From the NCBI GenBank assembly GCA_054601695.1, contig BAAHQB010000148.1:372001-436000 (forward strand): a stretch of DNA of 64,000 nucleotides, read 5' to 3'. The stretch's first letter is position 1. Each line of letters begins with the position of its first letter. Below, in pieces: positions 1 through 20,596 of this stretch. The notes below the pieces were generated by a model. It was not told the DNA's origin. It searched no databases and saw nothing but the letters and a program-made list of their open reading frames with translations. The position numbers and the translations under genes were made by a program. The stretch is from Amorphochlora amoebiformis (taxonomy: Eukaryota; Cercozoa; Chlorarachniophyceae).

Positions 1-85
1 TAATTATATATTAATATATATATATATATTTATTTATATATATATATATATACATAATTCACATAATAGTATACAATATATATAT

Positions 86-118
<33 letters not shown>

Positions 119-157
119 ATACATGGTTCGCATAATAGTCTTGTATATCGATTTCGC

Positions 158-200
<43 letters not shown>

Positions 201-298
201 TACAATATATATATATATGTATGTACGTATGTATATGTGTATATATGTACATGATTCGCATAATAGTGTACACACATATATATATATATATATGTATA

Positions 299-335
<37 letters not shown>

Positions 336-451
336 TTCGCATAAAAGTCTTGTATATCAATTCCGCATATACATACATATATATACACACATATATAGAT
401 ACACATATATATACACATATATACATATATATTATATATATATATATAAAC

Positions 452-508
<57 letters not shown>

Positions 509-560
509 GGTTCGCATAATAGTCTTGTATATCAATTCCATCTTCCTTGGTATCCCTAAC
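1..560. repeat. Core repeat GGTTCGCATAATAGTCTTG in (TA)n, 5 copies
   Basis: A core of about 35 bp recurs near 53, 122, 249, 332 and 506. Its best copies read ATGGTTCGCATAATAGTC followed by TTGTATATC. Copies are separated by (TA)n of varying length. No gene is visible; long frames on both strands are TA artefacts. Confidence 0.75.
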
Positions 561-590
561 ACTTTCCCTATATATTATCTATATATATAT

Positions 591-631
<41 letters not shown>

Positions 632-663
632 TGATTTCACTCTTTTTCGTTTCCTCATATATG

Positions 664-706
<43 letters not shown>

Positions 707-784
707 GTATAATATATGTAATATACATATTAAGATATTAATAACAAACACTTAAGATCGATGTAAGAATAAATATATAAATGT

Positions 785-833
<49 letters not shown>

Positions 834-908
834 CATATACATAACGGTGTGTTGTTATATACCCGAATATTACAATTGTGTGTATATAGGAGTGTAAACA
901 CATATATG

Positions 909-992
<84 letters not shown>

Positions 993-1017
993 TCATACAC
1001 ATATATAAACACTGATC

Positions 1018-1110
<93 letters not shown>

Positions 1111-1141
1111 CGATCCATGTGCGTCATTCTCCGTGCCCCAT
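561..1141. repeat. (TA)n arrays without a recognisable gene
   Basis: Several long TA runs (for example about 789-831 and 916-966) alternate with short unique pieces. I see no repeated core and no coding signal. Confidence 0.7.
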
Positions 1142-1525
1142 GCGCTTAGATTTTGGACTACACTAGCTCTTTTCTGAACCTATATATATATATATACATA
1201 TATATTATATTAAGATATCTAAATATTGTATATAGATATCTAAATATCGTACATAGATATCTATATGCCCATATATAGATATATGTGTATATGTATATAT
1301 TGATATCTATATCTCTCTCCCTCTCTATACATATATGTATATCATTATTATTATTATTTTATTGTAAGTCAACGCGCTTAGATTTTGGACTACAGTAGCT
1401 CTTTTCTGAACCTATATATATATTATATATAAAGATATCTATATATCTATATATAGATATATATAGAGAGAGATGAATATATAGATATCTATATATAGAC
1501 ATCTATATATTCATATATATATATA

Positions 1526-1566
<41 letters not shown>

Positions 1567-1633
1567 ACTATTATTAATATTTTATTGTAAGTGAACGCGC
1601 TTAGATTTTGGACTACACTAGCTCTTTTCTGAA

Positions 1634-1635
<2 letters not shown>
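1142..1635 (+). repeat. Tandem core repeat, 3 copies, about 225-232 bp period
   Basis: GCGCTTAGATTTTGGACTAC followed by A(C/G)TAGCTCTTTTCTGAACC occurs at 1142-1180, 1374-1412 and 1597-1635. Copies two and three share the flank TTTTATTGTAAGT(C/G)AAC. The DNA between them is (TA)n and GATATC-type AT repeat. Confidence 0.85.
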
Positions 1636-1674
<39 letters not shown>

Positions 1675-1677
<3 letters not shown>

Positions 1678-1915
1678 GTAAAGATATCTATATATATATC
1701 TATGCATAGATATCCATATATAATATGTAAAGATATCTATATATATCTATACATAGATATCCATGTATAATATGTAAAGATATCTATATATATCTATACA
1801 TAGATATCCATATATAATATGTAAAGATATCTATATATATATATATATCTATACATAGATATCCATATATAATATGTAAAGATATCTATATATCTATACA
1901 TAGATATCCATATAT
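1675..1915 (+). repeat. AT-rich minisatellite, 47-55 bp unit, 5 copies
   Basis: The motif AATATGTAAAGATATC recurs near 1674, 1723, 1770, 1817 and 1872, with ATACATAGATATCCATA before most copies. The length changes lie in the inner TA tract. Confidence 0.8.
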
Positions 1916-1973
1916 TACCATGTTGAGAAGATCGCGGTACGTCTTAAGGCTATCTAGACCTTCCTCCTCGTCC

Positions 1974-2025
<52 letters not shown>

Positions 2026-2060
2026 TATATATCAATATTATATATATATATAAATATATA

Positions 2061-2095
<35 letters not shown>

Positions 2096-2134
2096 TAATA
2101 TAATATATATGGATACATCCCTTCCTCGTCGTCC

Positions 2135-2172
<38 letters not shown>

Positions 2173-2238
2173 TGTCGAACCCTGCTTCCCCATCCTTTTT
2201 CCAAACTCTTATAATTAAGTATAAATAACATATATATA

Positions 2239-2283
<45 letters not shown>
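1916..2283. repeat. (TA)n with a duplicated CTTCCTC-type core
   Basis: Complex sequence at 1916-1975 ends CCTTCCTCCTCGTCCTA; a similar CCCTTCCTCGTCGTCCTA lies at 2118-2135. The rest is (TA)n apart from a unique stretch at 2175-2228. No gene was found. Confidence 0.6.
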
Positions 2284-2760
2284 TACCCTACCACCCACTC
2301 CAACCACCCCCCAAAACCCACCAAAACACTCGCAACAAACAAATTAACACACACACACACGCCCACAACACACACCCAAAACACACACACACACAACAGC
2401 GCCGGAAAATAGATGATAAAACGTTCAGAGAACAAACATCAAAACACAACGAACCTGATCCTCGAACATGCCCCCTAAGTCTCCGTCCTCAAGACTCTCC
2501 TCGCCCCCGCCGCCGGCGACCAACCGACCTTCACCCCCTTCGCCTCTGGCGACCCCCGGCGTCCCCTCGGTGTCCGGAGCGTTCATGGAACTCCATGCCC
2601 ATGCGCTTGGGGGGCTTTCATTTTCGTTTTGTGGCTGTGTGTGTGAGAGATTGATTTGTTGGTTGTGTTTGTGTGTGTGTGTGGGGGGGTGGTTTGGATG
2701 TGTTCGTTTGGATGTTTGGGTGTGTGTGTGTGTGGTTGGGGTTTGTGTGTATGTATATGT
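2284..2760. repeat. CA-rich and GT-rich arms flanking the GC-rich island
   Basis: The left arm (2284-2410) is CA-rich with runs such as ACACACACACAC and CCACCCCCC. The right arm (2634-2756) is GT-rich with TGTGTGTGTG and GGGGGGGTGG. Their order is roughly mirrored, so the arms form an imperfect inverted repeat around 2440-2630. Confidence 0.5.
2440..2640 (+). other. GC-rich island with a possible first exon
   Basis: This is among the most GC-rich DNA in the first 3.5 kb. An ATG at 2468 opens a Pro/Ser-rich frame beginning [16 protein letters not shown] that stays coding-like to about 2612, then runs into GT repeats. It could be a first exon, but no donor or partner exon is convincing. Confidence 0.2.
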
Positions 2761-2771
2761 ATATGTATATT

Positions 2772-2802
<31 letters not shown>

Positions 2803-2831
2803 GTATATACATATCTATATATATATTTATT

Positions 2832-2866
<35 letters not shown>

Positions 2867-2923
2867 ATAAATCTAAAAATATATATGTATATACATATAT
2901 ATATATATTTATATTTATATATA

Positions 2924-2968
<45 letters not shown>

Positions 2969-3013
2969 ATATGTGTAAACATGTCTATTTTTCATATATA
3001 TATATATTATACA

Positions 3014-3093
<80 letters not shown>

Positions 3094-3233
3094 AATTTAT
3101 ATATAATACATATATATTTATATATATATATATATGTATATACAGTGGTATGCATAAAAACATACATTTACATGCATCATGTATATATGTGTATATATAT
3201 TTATACGTGTACAAATATATAAACATATGTATT

Positions 3234-3329
<96 letters not shown>

Positions 3330-3341
3330 GTATATATATAT

Positions 3342-3381
<40 letters not shown>

Positions 3382-3385
3382 TATG

Positions 3386-3422
<37 letters not shown>

Positions 3423-3535
3423 GTACACATACATACATACATGATGTATGTATATATATATATATATACATATTATATATATAATTTTATATATGTTTTT
3501 AAACACACACACACATACATATATATATACATATA

Positions 3536-3600
<65 letters not shown>

Positions 3601-3616
3601 CATATATACATCTTTA

Positions 3617-3660
<44 letters not shown>

Positions 3661-3690
3661 CATATACACACATATACATACACACACATA
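2757..3690. repeat. (TA)n/(GT)n microsatellite tract
   Basis: Nearly continuous TA dinucleotide with TATG, TATT and ACAC interruptions; one run near 3240-3314 is about 75 bp. Long Tyr/Ile frames on both strands are artefacts. Confidence 0.85.
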
Positions 3691-3715
3691 TATCATCGGG
3701 GACACCTCGTCTATA

Positions 3716-4414
3716 TTGGACGTATGCGAGAGGTTGGTTTCAGTCTCAAACTGCCTTCCACTCTTACTATTCAGCCCAAGAAAGTTATTGAAGTACACAA
3801 GCTCGCCTCCAGGACCCCAACTCGCCCTACGCAATTGTCCGGAACAAACATGTCAACATCATCTCAAAAAATGTATCACCATCTGCGTCCAACGCGAGCT
3901 CAAAAAGACCGCGAATCCCGTGAAGATTAAAAAGACCGCGAATGCCGTGAAGATAAAAATAAAAAAAAAAAAAACCGGCACACAAACCATTCCCATGTTG
4001 TCAAAAAAGACCCTATGTACATATTTGAAACTCCCGCGACCCTCAAACAATGACAGATCTTGGGCCAACACACGCGTACCCGCAGAGCGGCGGACACATG
4101 AGGCGCTCATCGGGTATGTTGGCCTTCTCGTCTCCTCGACGCTCAGCTACGGGGGCGCTCGTAGCCAAGATCATCTGATAGGGATCGTCGTCCACGGGCC
4201 CCTGGAAGGAATATCACGGTTTCCAGGCGGGTTTGTCTCGTTTTTCGCGGGAAAAATGTTTATTATTTTGAAAGGAAAAGATGATATATTATATGGAGAC
4301 CAGGTATGTGTTGACATAGGACGAGGAGATCGACCCTATCGGCGAAGCCTCGCTGCTCATGTCGAACGCTCGGTACCCAGGCGACCGCGAAACTCGAAAT
4401 ATGAGAAGTTATAA
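3716..4414 (+). CDS. Unassigned 232-codon open frame upstream of HFM1
   Basis: This open frame lies in complex, GC-richer sequence between (TA)n and the helicase start, 76 bp before it. It begins [15 protein letters not shown] and ends RNSKYEKL. A 27-bp tandem duplication (3902-3928 and 3929-3955) encodes KKTANPVKI then KKTANAVKI, followed by a lysine run from oligo-A. I recognise no domain. Shorter frames on both strands overlap it. It may be a real upstream gene, 5' leader or promoter sequence of the helicase, or chance. Confidence 0.2.
   Translation: MDVCERLVSVSNCLPLLLFSPRKLLKYTSSPPGPQLALRNCPEQTCQHHLKKCITICVQRELKKTANPVKIKKTANAVKIKIKKKKTGTQTIPMLSKKTLCTYLKLPRPSNNDRSWANTRVPAERRTHEALIGYVGLLVSSTLSYGGARSQDHLIGIVVHGPLEGISRFPGGFVSFFAGKMFIILKGKDDILYGDQVCVDIGRGDRPYRRSLAAHVERSVPRRPRNSKYEKL
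4241..4256. promoter_or_regulatory. E2F-like palindromic site upstream of HFM1
   Basis: TTTTTCGCGGGAAAAA is a near-palindrome centred about 240 bp before the helicase start. The minus strand contains TTTCCCGC, which fits the E2F/DP consensus TTTSSCGC. Such sites often drive S-phase and recombination genes in plants and animals. A role here is inferred from sequence and position alone. Confidence 0.25.
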
Positions 4415-4490
4415 AGTCGGTGGTCTATTTCTCTTCTGCACCCAGGCATGTTTAAAAATATAAATAATAAGTCGGCACGATTGACCAGTC

Positions 4491-10315
<5,825 letters not shown>

Positions 10316-10437
10316 TTACACTCATTCTACTTTCCCCAATCAAAGAAAGATACACTTGCCGTATCTTACATGCATGAAAATATGTATGTATATATATGGT
10401 ATATATATATAAATATAAATAAATATATGTACATATT

Positions 10438-10476
<39 letters not shown>

Positions 10477-10512
10477 GAGATATTCATTGTACATATATAC
10501 ATAATATATATA

Positions 10513-10560
<48 letters not shown>

Positions 10561-10781
10561 ATATATATATACATATATATATATGTAATATATATATATA
10601 TATATGTATATACATATAAACATATATATATATATGTATATATTGTATTTATACATATGTATATACATCAGCCTCCATAAGCGCTCCAAAACCACAACCG
10701 ACCAGGAACGGAAGTTACTGTGCCCCACAAACAAATACATGCATAACATATATATATATACATATATACATATATATATAT

Positions 10782-10836
<55 letters not shown>

Positions 10837-10837
10837 T

Positions 10838-10909
<72 letters not shown>

Positions 10910-10912
10910 TAC

Positions 10913-10970
<58 letters not shown>

Positions 10971-11214
10971 TATATAATATATCAGCCTCCATAAGCGATC
11001 CAAAACCACAACCGACCAGGAACGGAAGTTACTGTGCCCCACAAACAGAGTATACAACTCAGACTTTCATAGGTGTTTAATTATACGTACATATATATAT
11101 ATATATATGTATATATATACATATATATATATACATATATATATATATACATATTTTTATATATTTATATCTATGGATGTATGTATATGTATGTATAATA
11201 TACATAAATGCGTG

Positions 11215-11247
<33 letters not shown>

Positions 11248-11329
11248 CTATATGTTACATGAATTATATGTCTACATATGTGATATACATAAATATACAA
11301 ACGTATACGTTAAATATACATGCACGCTT

Positions 11330-11384
<55 letters not shown>

Positions 11385-11474
11385 TATATATATATATATA
11401 TACAAATATATTTGTTTGTATGTTATAAATTTAAATAAATAAAATATGTACGTATCAGGACATGTATTAATACA

Positions 11475-11561
<87 letters not shown>

Positions 11562-11693
11562 ATAATATATACATTTATATGTCTATAGCCTACATACTTG
11601 GTATAATTATTAGTCTTCTACGTATACAATATTACTATAGCTAAACATAATCTCTAAGAATAACAACCATAGTATTTATGCATATGTACTATG

Positions 11694-11747
<54 letters not shown>

Positions 11748-11805
11748 TAGTATGTGTGTGTATATAATATATATACTAGTGTTGTATGAAAGAAGAGGCA
11801 TCAAC

Positions 11806-11842
<37 letters not shown>

Positions 11843-11843
11843 G
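10316..11843. repeat. (TA)n tract with a duplicated 67-bp core
   Basis: A 67-bp core starting ATCAGCCTCCATAAGCG is present at 10667-10733 and 10981-11047, with one mismatch, 314 bp apart. (TA)n fills the gap. The region is intergenic, or intron 13 under the long HFM1 model. Confidence 0.85.
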
Positions 11844-12036
11844 CCTTCCAGCGCCCGTTTCACCCTTGCCCAGGCCCCAACAGCTACAGTTTGGCAACCC
11901 TCCGGCCGTATCTTCAGTCACACATGTACGTCCTCAGCCTTATTCGCATCCAACTGGGTCGCGCAGTCCAGAGAGCGATTTTGATATTGAAAAGGTATAC
12001 GCAGCTTTTGATGGTATTTTTGACGATTCTGACTAG
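11844..12036 (+). CDS. Coding-like terminal exon, possible alternative HFM1 3' end
   Basis: This segment lies just after a (TA)n tract and the acceptor CATGTAG. It encodes a Pro/Gln-rich stretch, then SRSPESDFDIEK and the acidic end VYAAFDGIFDDSD before TAG at 12034-12036. If exon 13 is cut at a GTGCTG donor at 10300, phase is kept and the helicase would have 1183 residues, with a 1544-nt intron of (TA)n. GTGCTG is a weak donor, but donors in this gene vary. Alternatively it is the last exon of another transcript. I do not recognise the domain. Confidence 0.42.
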
Positions 12037-12556
12037 AGAGCATTGAAATCTGAAATCATCGTAGATCTAGTAGATGTATGTGCTGGGCTGTATTTTCAAT
12101 TCTTGCCACTCGGGGAAATTGTAAAAGGGCTATATTCATGTACTAGATGTAAAGTGTTTGTCTAGGTCTAGCCTCTAGAGCCTACATTTGTAGTACATCT
12201 AGTACTATCGAGTCTATGTACTGGACGCAGATTACATATAGTACTACATGCACGAAGTTGCAATCTCTGGATCAGTGCTATGTGTACACACATGCGCTAG
12301 ATATACTAGATATAGACTACTCCAGACATCATTCGATAAGTTGTAACGCAACAAAAACTTCTAAAAACTCATCATCATCATTATTGTGGTAACGGCTGGG
12401 ATAGAGCTCCTTCTTGTAGGTACTAACTAGACTAAATCTAATAGATCTACTAGATCTAGAGATGCCGGATGCCAGATTCTAACTGTTCGATATCACGGCA
12501 GGACGAGAGATATGCTTCAACAGAAAATCGGTAAAAGAGAGAGACAGAGACTAGCT

Positions 12557-12587
<31 letters not shown>

Positions 12588-13246
12588 GGGAGAGAGAGAG
12601 AAGGAGAGGAGAGAGACTAGAGACAGAGAGAGAGATAGAGAAGAGAGAGAGATCTAGTGAGGATAACGAGACGAAGGCTTCAAGATTAGTAGTCTAGTCT
12701 AGCTAGTACTGGTAGTGGTGGCATTACTACTATCTCTAGTCTAGCTAGTATCTAAACTATGTCACTATACACCCAAATAAATTCCGAGGGCCAGCTAGAG
12801 ATACCAAGACATTTTAGAACCTTAGTATTCTAAGGTTTCATTTATCTAGTTTATAATGATATAACGCAAATTTTAGAGTCTCATGCGGATCGATCATGTG
12901 TGCCGGAAAAACATGCATGTCGGACTTGTAGTAGACCACATGCATGTGAATCCTCCTAGACATTCTGGTTTCTGCGTTATCTAGGCTATTCACTAGCTAG
13001 ACTACATCAACCATGAGAAATTGACCATTGAAATTGTTTATTACATCAGCTGAGTACGTTACCAACGGACGATTGATTTGGACTCCAGAATATTCTTTTT
13101 TTTTTTCTTTGGAAAATCTAGAAAATGTACTTGCGTTTGTAGGTATTATGCTCATTATGCTTGTATGCGTATGCTCATTATGCTTGTGTGCGTAGGTGGA
13201 TGTCTTGGTAATTTTTATGTCTAGTATGTAGATAATGCAATATGTG

Positions 13247-13250
<4 letters not shown>
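12037..13250. other. CTAG-rich complex island without a recognised gene
   Basis: About 1.2 kb has little microsatellite apart from a GA array. By eye I count about 29 CTAG tetramers between 12061 and 13225, often in runs such as CTACTAGATCTAGAG and TCTAGTCTAGCTAGT. No convincing open frame or splice chain was found. The first part is probably 3' flank of the HFM1 locus. Confidence 0.6.
12528..12658 (+). repeat. (GA)n-rich array
   Basis: A purine tract of GAGAGA with occasional C and T. The 61-codon Arg/Glu frame across it is an artefact. Confidence 0.8.
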
Positions 13251-15110
<1,860 letters not shown>

Positions 15111-15183
15111 TTTAAAACATTCGATTCAAGATTAGAGTTAAGAGTCAGTTAGGCATAATAGATAGTATTAAAGATAAGAAACA

Positions 15184-15500
15184 ATTTTAAGGTTAAAATT
15201 AAGATTAGGGTTAGGTAAAATTAAGATTAGGGTTAGGTAAAATTAAGGTTGGAGTTAGGTAAAATTAAGATTGGAGTTAGGTAAGATTAAGATTGGGGTT
15301 AGGTAAAATTAAGGTTGGGTTTAGGTAAAATTAAGGTTGGAGTTAGGTAAAGTTAAGGTTGGGGTTAGGTAAGATTAAGGTTGGAGTAAGGTAAGAGTAA
15401 GGTTAGGGTTAGGTAAAACTAAGGTTGGGGTTAGGTAAGATTAAGGTTGGGGTTAGGTATAATTAAGGTTGGGGTTAGGTAAGATTTAGATTCCAATTAG
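15184..15500 (+). repeat. 22-bp telomere-derived minisatellite
   Basis: The unit is close to TAGGTAAAATTAAGATTGGG plus GT, repeated about 14 times. It contains a degraded TTAGG and grades into TTAGGG-like sequence at its right end. Confidence 0.8.
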
Positions 15501-15540
15501 AGTTAGGGCTAGGGTTCTGATGGTTGAAATTATCGTTGTA

Positions 15541-15800
15541 CTAACCCTCGCCCTAACGCTAGCCCTAACCTTAACCCTAACCCTAACCCTAACCCTAACC
15601 CTAACCCTAACCCTATTCGTAATCAAGATAAACACTGAAAACCTTGTATAATGAATAGTATATATATATATATATATAAATTTATATATATGTATATATA
15701 TTCAGAACCACATACCCTCCATTTAGCCACATAACCCTAACCCTAACCCTAACCCTAACCCTAACCCTAACCCTAACCCTAACTCTAACCCTAACTCTAC
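15541..15800 (-). repeat. Interstitial CCCTAA arrays
   Basis: CCCTAA runs at 15541-15615 and 15734-15800 are the minus orientation of TTAGGG, separated by (TA)n. They lie head-to-head with the preceding TTAGG-type array. Confidence 0.9.
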
Positions 15801-16051
15801 ATTCAGCGTTCAGTTAGGGAGGAGAAAAACTCATTTTATTTTTATATTTTTAGGTGAAAATATCCAAATTAATCTGTATAGTATATAAATATATATATGC
15901 ATATAAATATAAATATAAATATATATATATTTATATGTATATATATATATATATGTATATATTTATATATATATATATATGACCTTTAGCCTGGGAGAAA
16001 ATAAATCGAATGATTTTTGTTCTACTTGAAAGAACATGCCTATATATATAT

Positions 16052-16143
<92 letters not shown>

Positions 16144-16261
16144 CTATCTATAGAAGCTTAGAAGTATATATAAAGTATAAAGATATATTATATATTATAT
16201 ATTAATATGTATATATGTATATGTATATATCCTGTATATATATATGTGTATATAAATATAT

Positions 16262-16314
<53 letters not shown>

Positions 16315-16359
16315 CTCCATTCGAGATAGCCCGTACGCGGATCTGGGGATTCGCCTAAG

Positions 16360-16740
16360 TAGAGTTAGGGTTAGGGTTAGGGTTAGGGTTAGGGTTAGGG
16401 TTAGGGTTAGGGTTAGGGTTAGGGTTAGGCTTAGAGTTAGGGTTAGGGTTAGAGTTAGGGTTTGGGTTAATTGGAATAGGGTGGTTTGAGTAGGATTAAG
16501 GATACGATTGGGGTTAGAATTAGGATAAGATTAGGGTTAGGGTTAGGGTTAGGGTTAGGGTTAGGTTGATTAGCCTGAGCAGAAGAAAGGTTAGGGTTAG
16601 GGTTAGGGTTAGGGTTAGGGTTGGGGTCAAGATGATTAGCCTTGAATAATTATGGTTAGGGTTAGGATTAGGGTTAGGAGGATTATCCAGGATTAGGGTT
16701 AGGGTTAGGGTTAGGGTTAGGGTTAGGGTTAGGGTTAGTA
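16360..16740 (+). repeat. Interstitial TTAGGG block
   Basis: Runs of perfect TTAGGG hexamers (the longest about ten) are broken by private spacers such as GGATACGATTGGGG. Confidence 0.92.
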
Positions 16741-16810
16741 TGTTACCTTCATTGTTCCTTGGGTTCGTGCCCTATGTATGTGTTTATGATATATATATAT
16801 ATATTATATG

Positions 16811-16855
<45 letters not shown>

Positions 16856-16856
<1 letters not shown>

Positions 16857-16936
16857 TGAGTAATAAAAATGGGATATATTTGAATAATGTACCGTTCTCA
16901 TCGGGAGGATTAAGTAGATATGTATACATGTATGTG

Positions 16937-16989
<53 letters not shown>

Positions 16990-17045
16990 CTGAATATTGA
17001 GAATAAGATATGTTTGAAAAATTTACCGTTCTCGCCGGGTAGGTT

Positions 17046-17087
<42 letters not shown>

Positions 17088-17153
17088 GAATATTGAGAAT
17101 AAGATATGTTTGAAAAATGTACCGTTCTCATCGGGAAGATTAGTTAGATATGT

Positions 17154-17207
<54 letters not shown>

Positions 17208-17405
17208 GAATATTGAGAATAAGATATGTTTGAAAATGTACCGTTCTCATCGGGAAGACTAGTTAGATATGTATACATATACATACATATACATATACAT
17301 ATATATATATACATATATACATATACATACACATATATCTGAATATTGAGAATAAGATATGTTTGAAAAATGTACCGTTCTCGTCGCGTAGGTTCGCTTG
17401 GAACG
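16856..17405 (+). repeat. Core repeat with ACCGTTCTC, 5 copies in (TA)n
   Basis: A core of about 70 bp (ATTGAGAATAAGATATG, then GAAAAATGTACCGTTCTC and a GGG-containing tail) occurs near 16992, 17086, 17206 and 17340. A diverged copy lies at 16856. (TA)n separates them. Confidence 0.85.
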
Positions 17406-17473
17406 CGGGTTATAGAATTCTATATATACATATATACATATATATATTTATAATTTATATATATTTTTATGTA

Positions 17474-17506
<33 letters not shown>

Positions 17507-17529
17507 GCAGTGAGAGAACTAAGAATAGG

Positions 17530-18505
17530 ATAGGGTTAGGGTTAGGGTTAGTTAGTTTTAGGGTCAGGACTACATTGACGATTAAGGTTAGGTTTAGGGT
17601 TAGGGTTAGAAATAGCTTGAATAGTAGGGTTAGGGTTAGGGTTAGGTTTAGCGTTAGGGTTAGGGTTAGAAGTATATTGACGATTAGGGTTAGGGTTAGG
17701 TTTAGGACTACATTGTCGTTTGGGGTTAGGGTTTGGGTTAGGGTTAGAAATATTTTGAAGATTAGGGTTAGGGTTAGGGTTAGGTTTAGGGTTAGGACAA
17801 CGTTGACGATTAGGGTTAGGATTAGGGTTAGAAATATGTTGAAGATTAGGGTTAGGGTTAGGGTTAGGTTTAGGGTTAGGATTAGGGTTAGGTTTAGAAA
17901 TATTTTGAAGATTAGGGTTAGGGTTAGGGTTAGGGTTAGGGTTAGAAATATTCCGAAGATTAGGATTAGGGTTAGGGTTAGGGTTAGGGTTAGGTTTAGG
18001 ACTACGTTGACGATTAGGGTTCGGGTTCGGGTTAGGGTTAGAAATAGCTTGGAGATTAGGGTTAGGGTTAGGAATGCGTCTGCGGTTAGGGTTAGGGGAA
18101 AGTTAGGGTTGAGGTTAGGGTTAGGGTTATAAGTAGGTTAAATTATTAGGGTTAGGGTTCGGGTTAGGGTTAGAGTGATGATTAGTGTAATATCAGGGTT
18201 AGGGTTAGGGTTAGTGGTTATGGGTAGGTTAGATGTTAGGGTTAGGGTTAGGGTTAGAGCGATGATTAGGGTAAATATTACGGTTGGGGTTAGGGTTAGG
18301 GTTATAAGTAGGTTAAATTATTAGGGTTAGGGTTAGGGTTAGGGTTAGGGTTAGGGTTAGGGTTAAAGTGATGATTAGGGTAAATATTAGGGCTAGTGGT
18401 TATGAATAGGTTAGATATTAGGGTTAGAGTTTGGGTTAGGATTAATTAGGGTTTGGGTTAGGGTTAGGGTTAGGGTTAGGGTTAGGGTTAGGGTTAGGGT
18501 TAGTA
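17530..18505 (+). repeat. Interstitial TTAGGG block with recurring spacers
   Basis: TTAGGG hexamers alternate with spacers such as AAATATTTTGAAGATTAGG, GACTACGTTGACGATTAGG and AAGTGATGATTAGGGTAA, each present several times. The 185-codon Val/Arg frame across it is an artefact. Confidence 0.92.
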
Positions 18506-18664
18506 ATGGATCGTGACACTCTATAATTACATGGGCTCTGAATGTATATATATATATATGTATATCTATGTATATATATATATATATATTTATATAGGTA
18601 CATATAATATTGTATCTAGTCTAAACATGTTATATATTTATTTCAATTTAACGTATAATTGGAT

Positions 18665-18702
<38 letters not shown>

Positions 18703-18749
18703 CTAATATCCGATCTTGACAGGTTGGTGATCCCGCTAGAGATGGGCTG

Positions 18750-18801
<52 letters not shown>

Positions 18802-19099
18802 CATATCTACATATCTGTATGTATATATATGTATATTTATATATATATATATGTATATTATACCCTAATATCCGATCTTGAGAGGTTGTTTATCGCGCAG
18901 GAGAGGGGCTGATATATATATATATACATATATATATATATTTACATATATATATATATATATATGTATATAAGTGTGCATATAGGAAAGATAGATGTAT
19001 TAATATATACGAGCAATAATAATAATATATATATATATATATATGTATATATAGACATATGTATTACAAACATATATACATATTTATAAGATATATGCA

Positions 19100-19193
<94 letters not shown>

Positions 19194-19240
19194 GTACATG
19201 TATATATGTATATGTGTATATATACCTTTATGGTCGGGTT
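18506..19240. repeat. (TA)n with duplicated CCGATCTTGA core
   Basis: ACCCTAATATCCGATCTTGA followed by a GGGCTGATA tail is present near 18700 and 18862. The remainder is (TA)n. Confidence 0.8.
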
Positions 19241-19249
19241 TCTCCAGCT

Positions 19250-19665
19250 ATTTTCTCTCTTCAATCCTAGTAAATGCGACACACTACATACAGATATCTA
19301 GATATACATTTCTATATATCTACATATATATATGTATATATCTAATATATGTATATATTTATATCTATATATCTATATATATCTATATGCACTATATTTA
19401 GATATAGATGTTTCTCTCTTCAATCCTAGTAAATGCGACACACTACATACAGATATCTAGATATGTATATCTACATATATATATGCATATATCTAATATA
19501 TGTATATATATATAGATATATATATATATATATATACACACATATTATATTTGTTATATATATATATATATATATATTATATTTAGATATATATTTTTTT
19601 TCTCTTCAATCCTAGTAAATGCGACACACTACATACATATATCTAGATATACATATCTATATATC

Positions 19666-19708
<43 letters not shown>

Positions 19709-19711
19709 CTA

Positions 19712-19758
<47 letters not shown>

Positions 19759-20180
19759 TTAGATATATATGTTTTCTCTCTTAAATCCTATATATATATA
19801 TGTATATATATCTAATTTATATATATCTATATATATATATATATATTATATTTAGATATATATGTTTTCTCTCTTAAATCCTAGTAAATGCCACACATAC
19901 AGATATCTAGGGATACATATCAATATATCTACATATATATATATATAGGTATATATCTAATGTATATATATATATACCTCTATATATATACATATGTACA
20001 AATACTATATTTAGATATATACTTTTTCTCTCTTTAATCCTAGTAACAGATATCTAGATCTATATTTATATATATATATATATATACATATATGTATATA
20101 TATATATATATTAATTTTAAAAAAAAAATATACTTTTTCTCTCTTCAGTCCTAGTAAATACGACACAGTATATACAGATA
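19250..20180 (+). repeat. Core repeat CAATCCTAGTAAATGCGAC, about 7 copies
   Basis: Copies begin near 19259, 19421, 19603, 19786 (truncated), 19874, 20033 and 20143. Most continue with ACACTACATACAGATATC. Spacing is about 90-185 bp, varying with the TA tracts. Confidence 0.85.
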
Positions 20181-20189
20181 AATATATAT

Positions 20190-20332
20190 ATATTATATAT
20201 ATATTATATATATATATTATATATATATATATTCACATATTCGAAACACATGCATATGTCATAGATACGCAAAATACATAACTTACTATACATACATACG
20301 TATATATATATTATATATATATATATACATAT

Positions 20333-20376
<44 letters not shown>

Positions 20377-20423
20377 ATACCTACATATTACATGAACGCA
20401 CATATATAACTTATCCATTACCG

Positions 20424-20479
<56 letters not shown>

Positions 20480-20536
20480 CATATACATATATTTCCATAT
20501 CTACATTGCACTAATACACATATATAACTTACCTAC

Positions 20537-20596
<60 letters not shown>

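Noticed and set aside
2468-3094. 208-codon frame starting MPPKSPSS as a complete gene
   Set aside because: Only the first 50 or so codons are complex; the rest is GT and TA dinucleotide.
15730-15800. A true chromosome end
   Set aside because: CCCTAA here is internal, flanked on both sides by other sequence; no terminal array reaches a window edge.
17575-18132. 185-codon Val/Arg open frame, and similar Gly/Leu or Asn/Pro frames
   Set aside because: TTAGGG has no stop in two of three forward frames. These frames coincide exactly with telomere-like arrays and lack any other protein feature.
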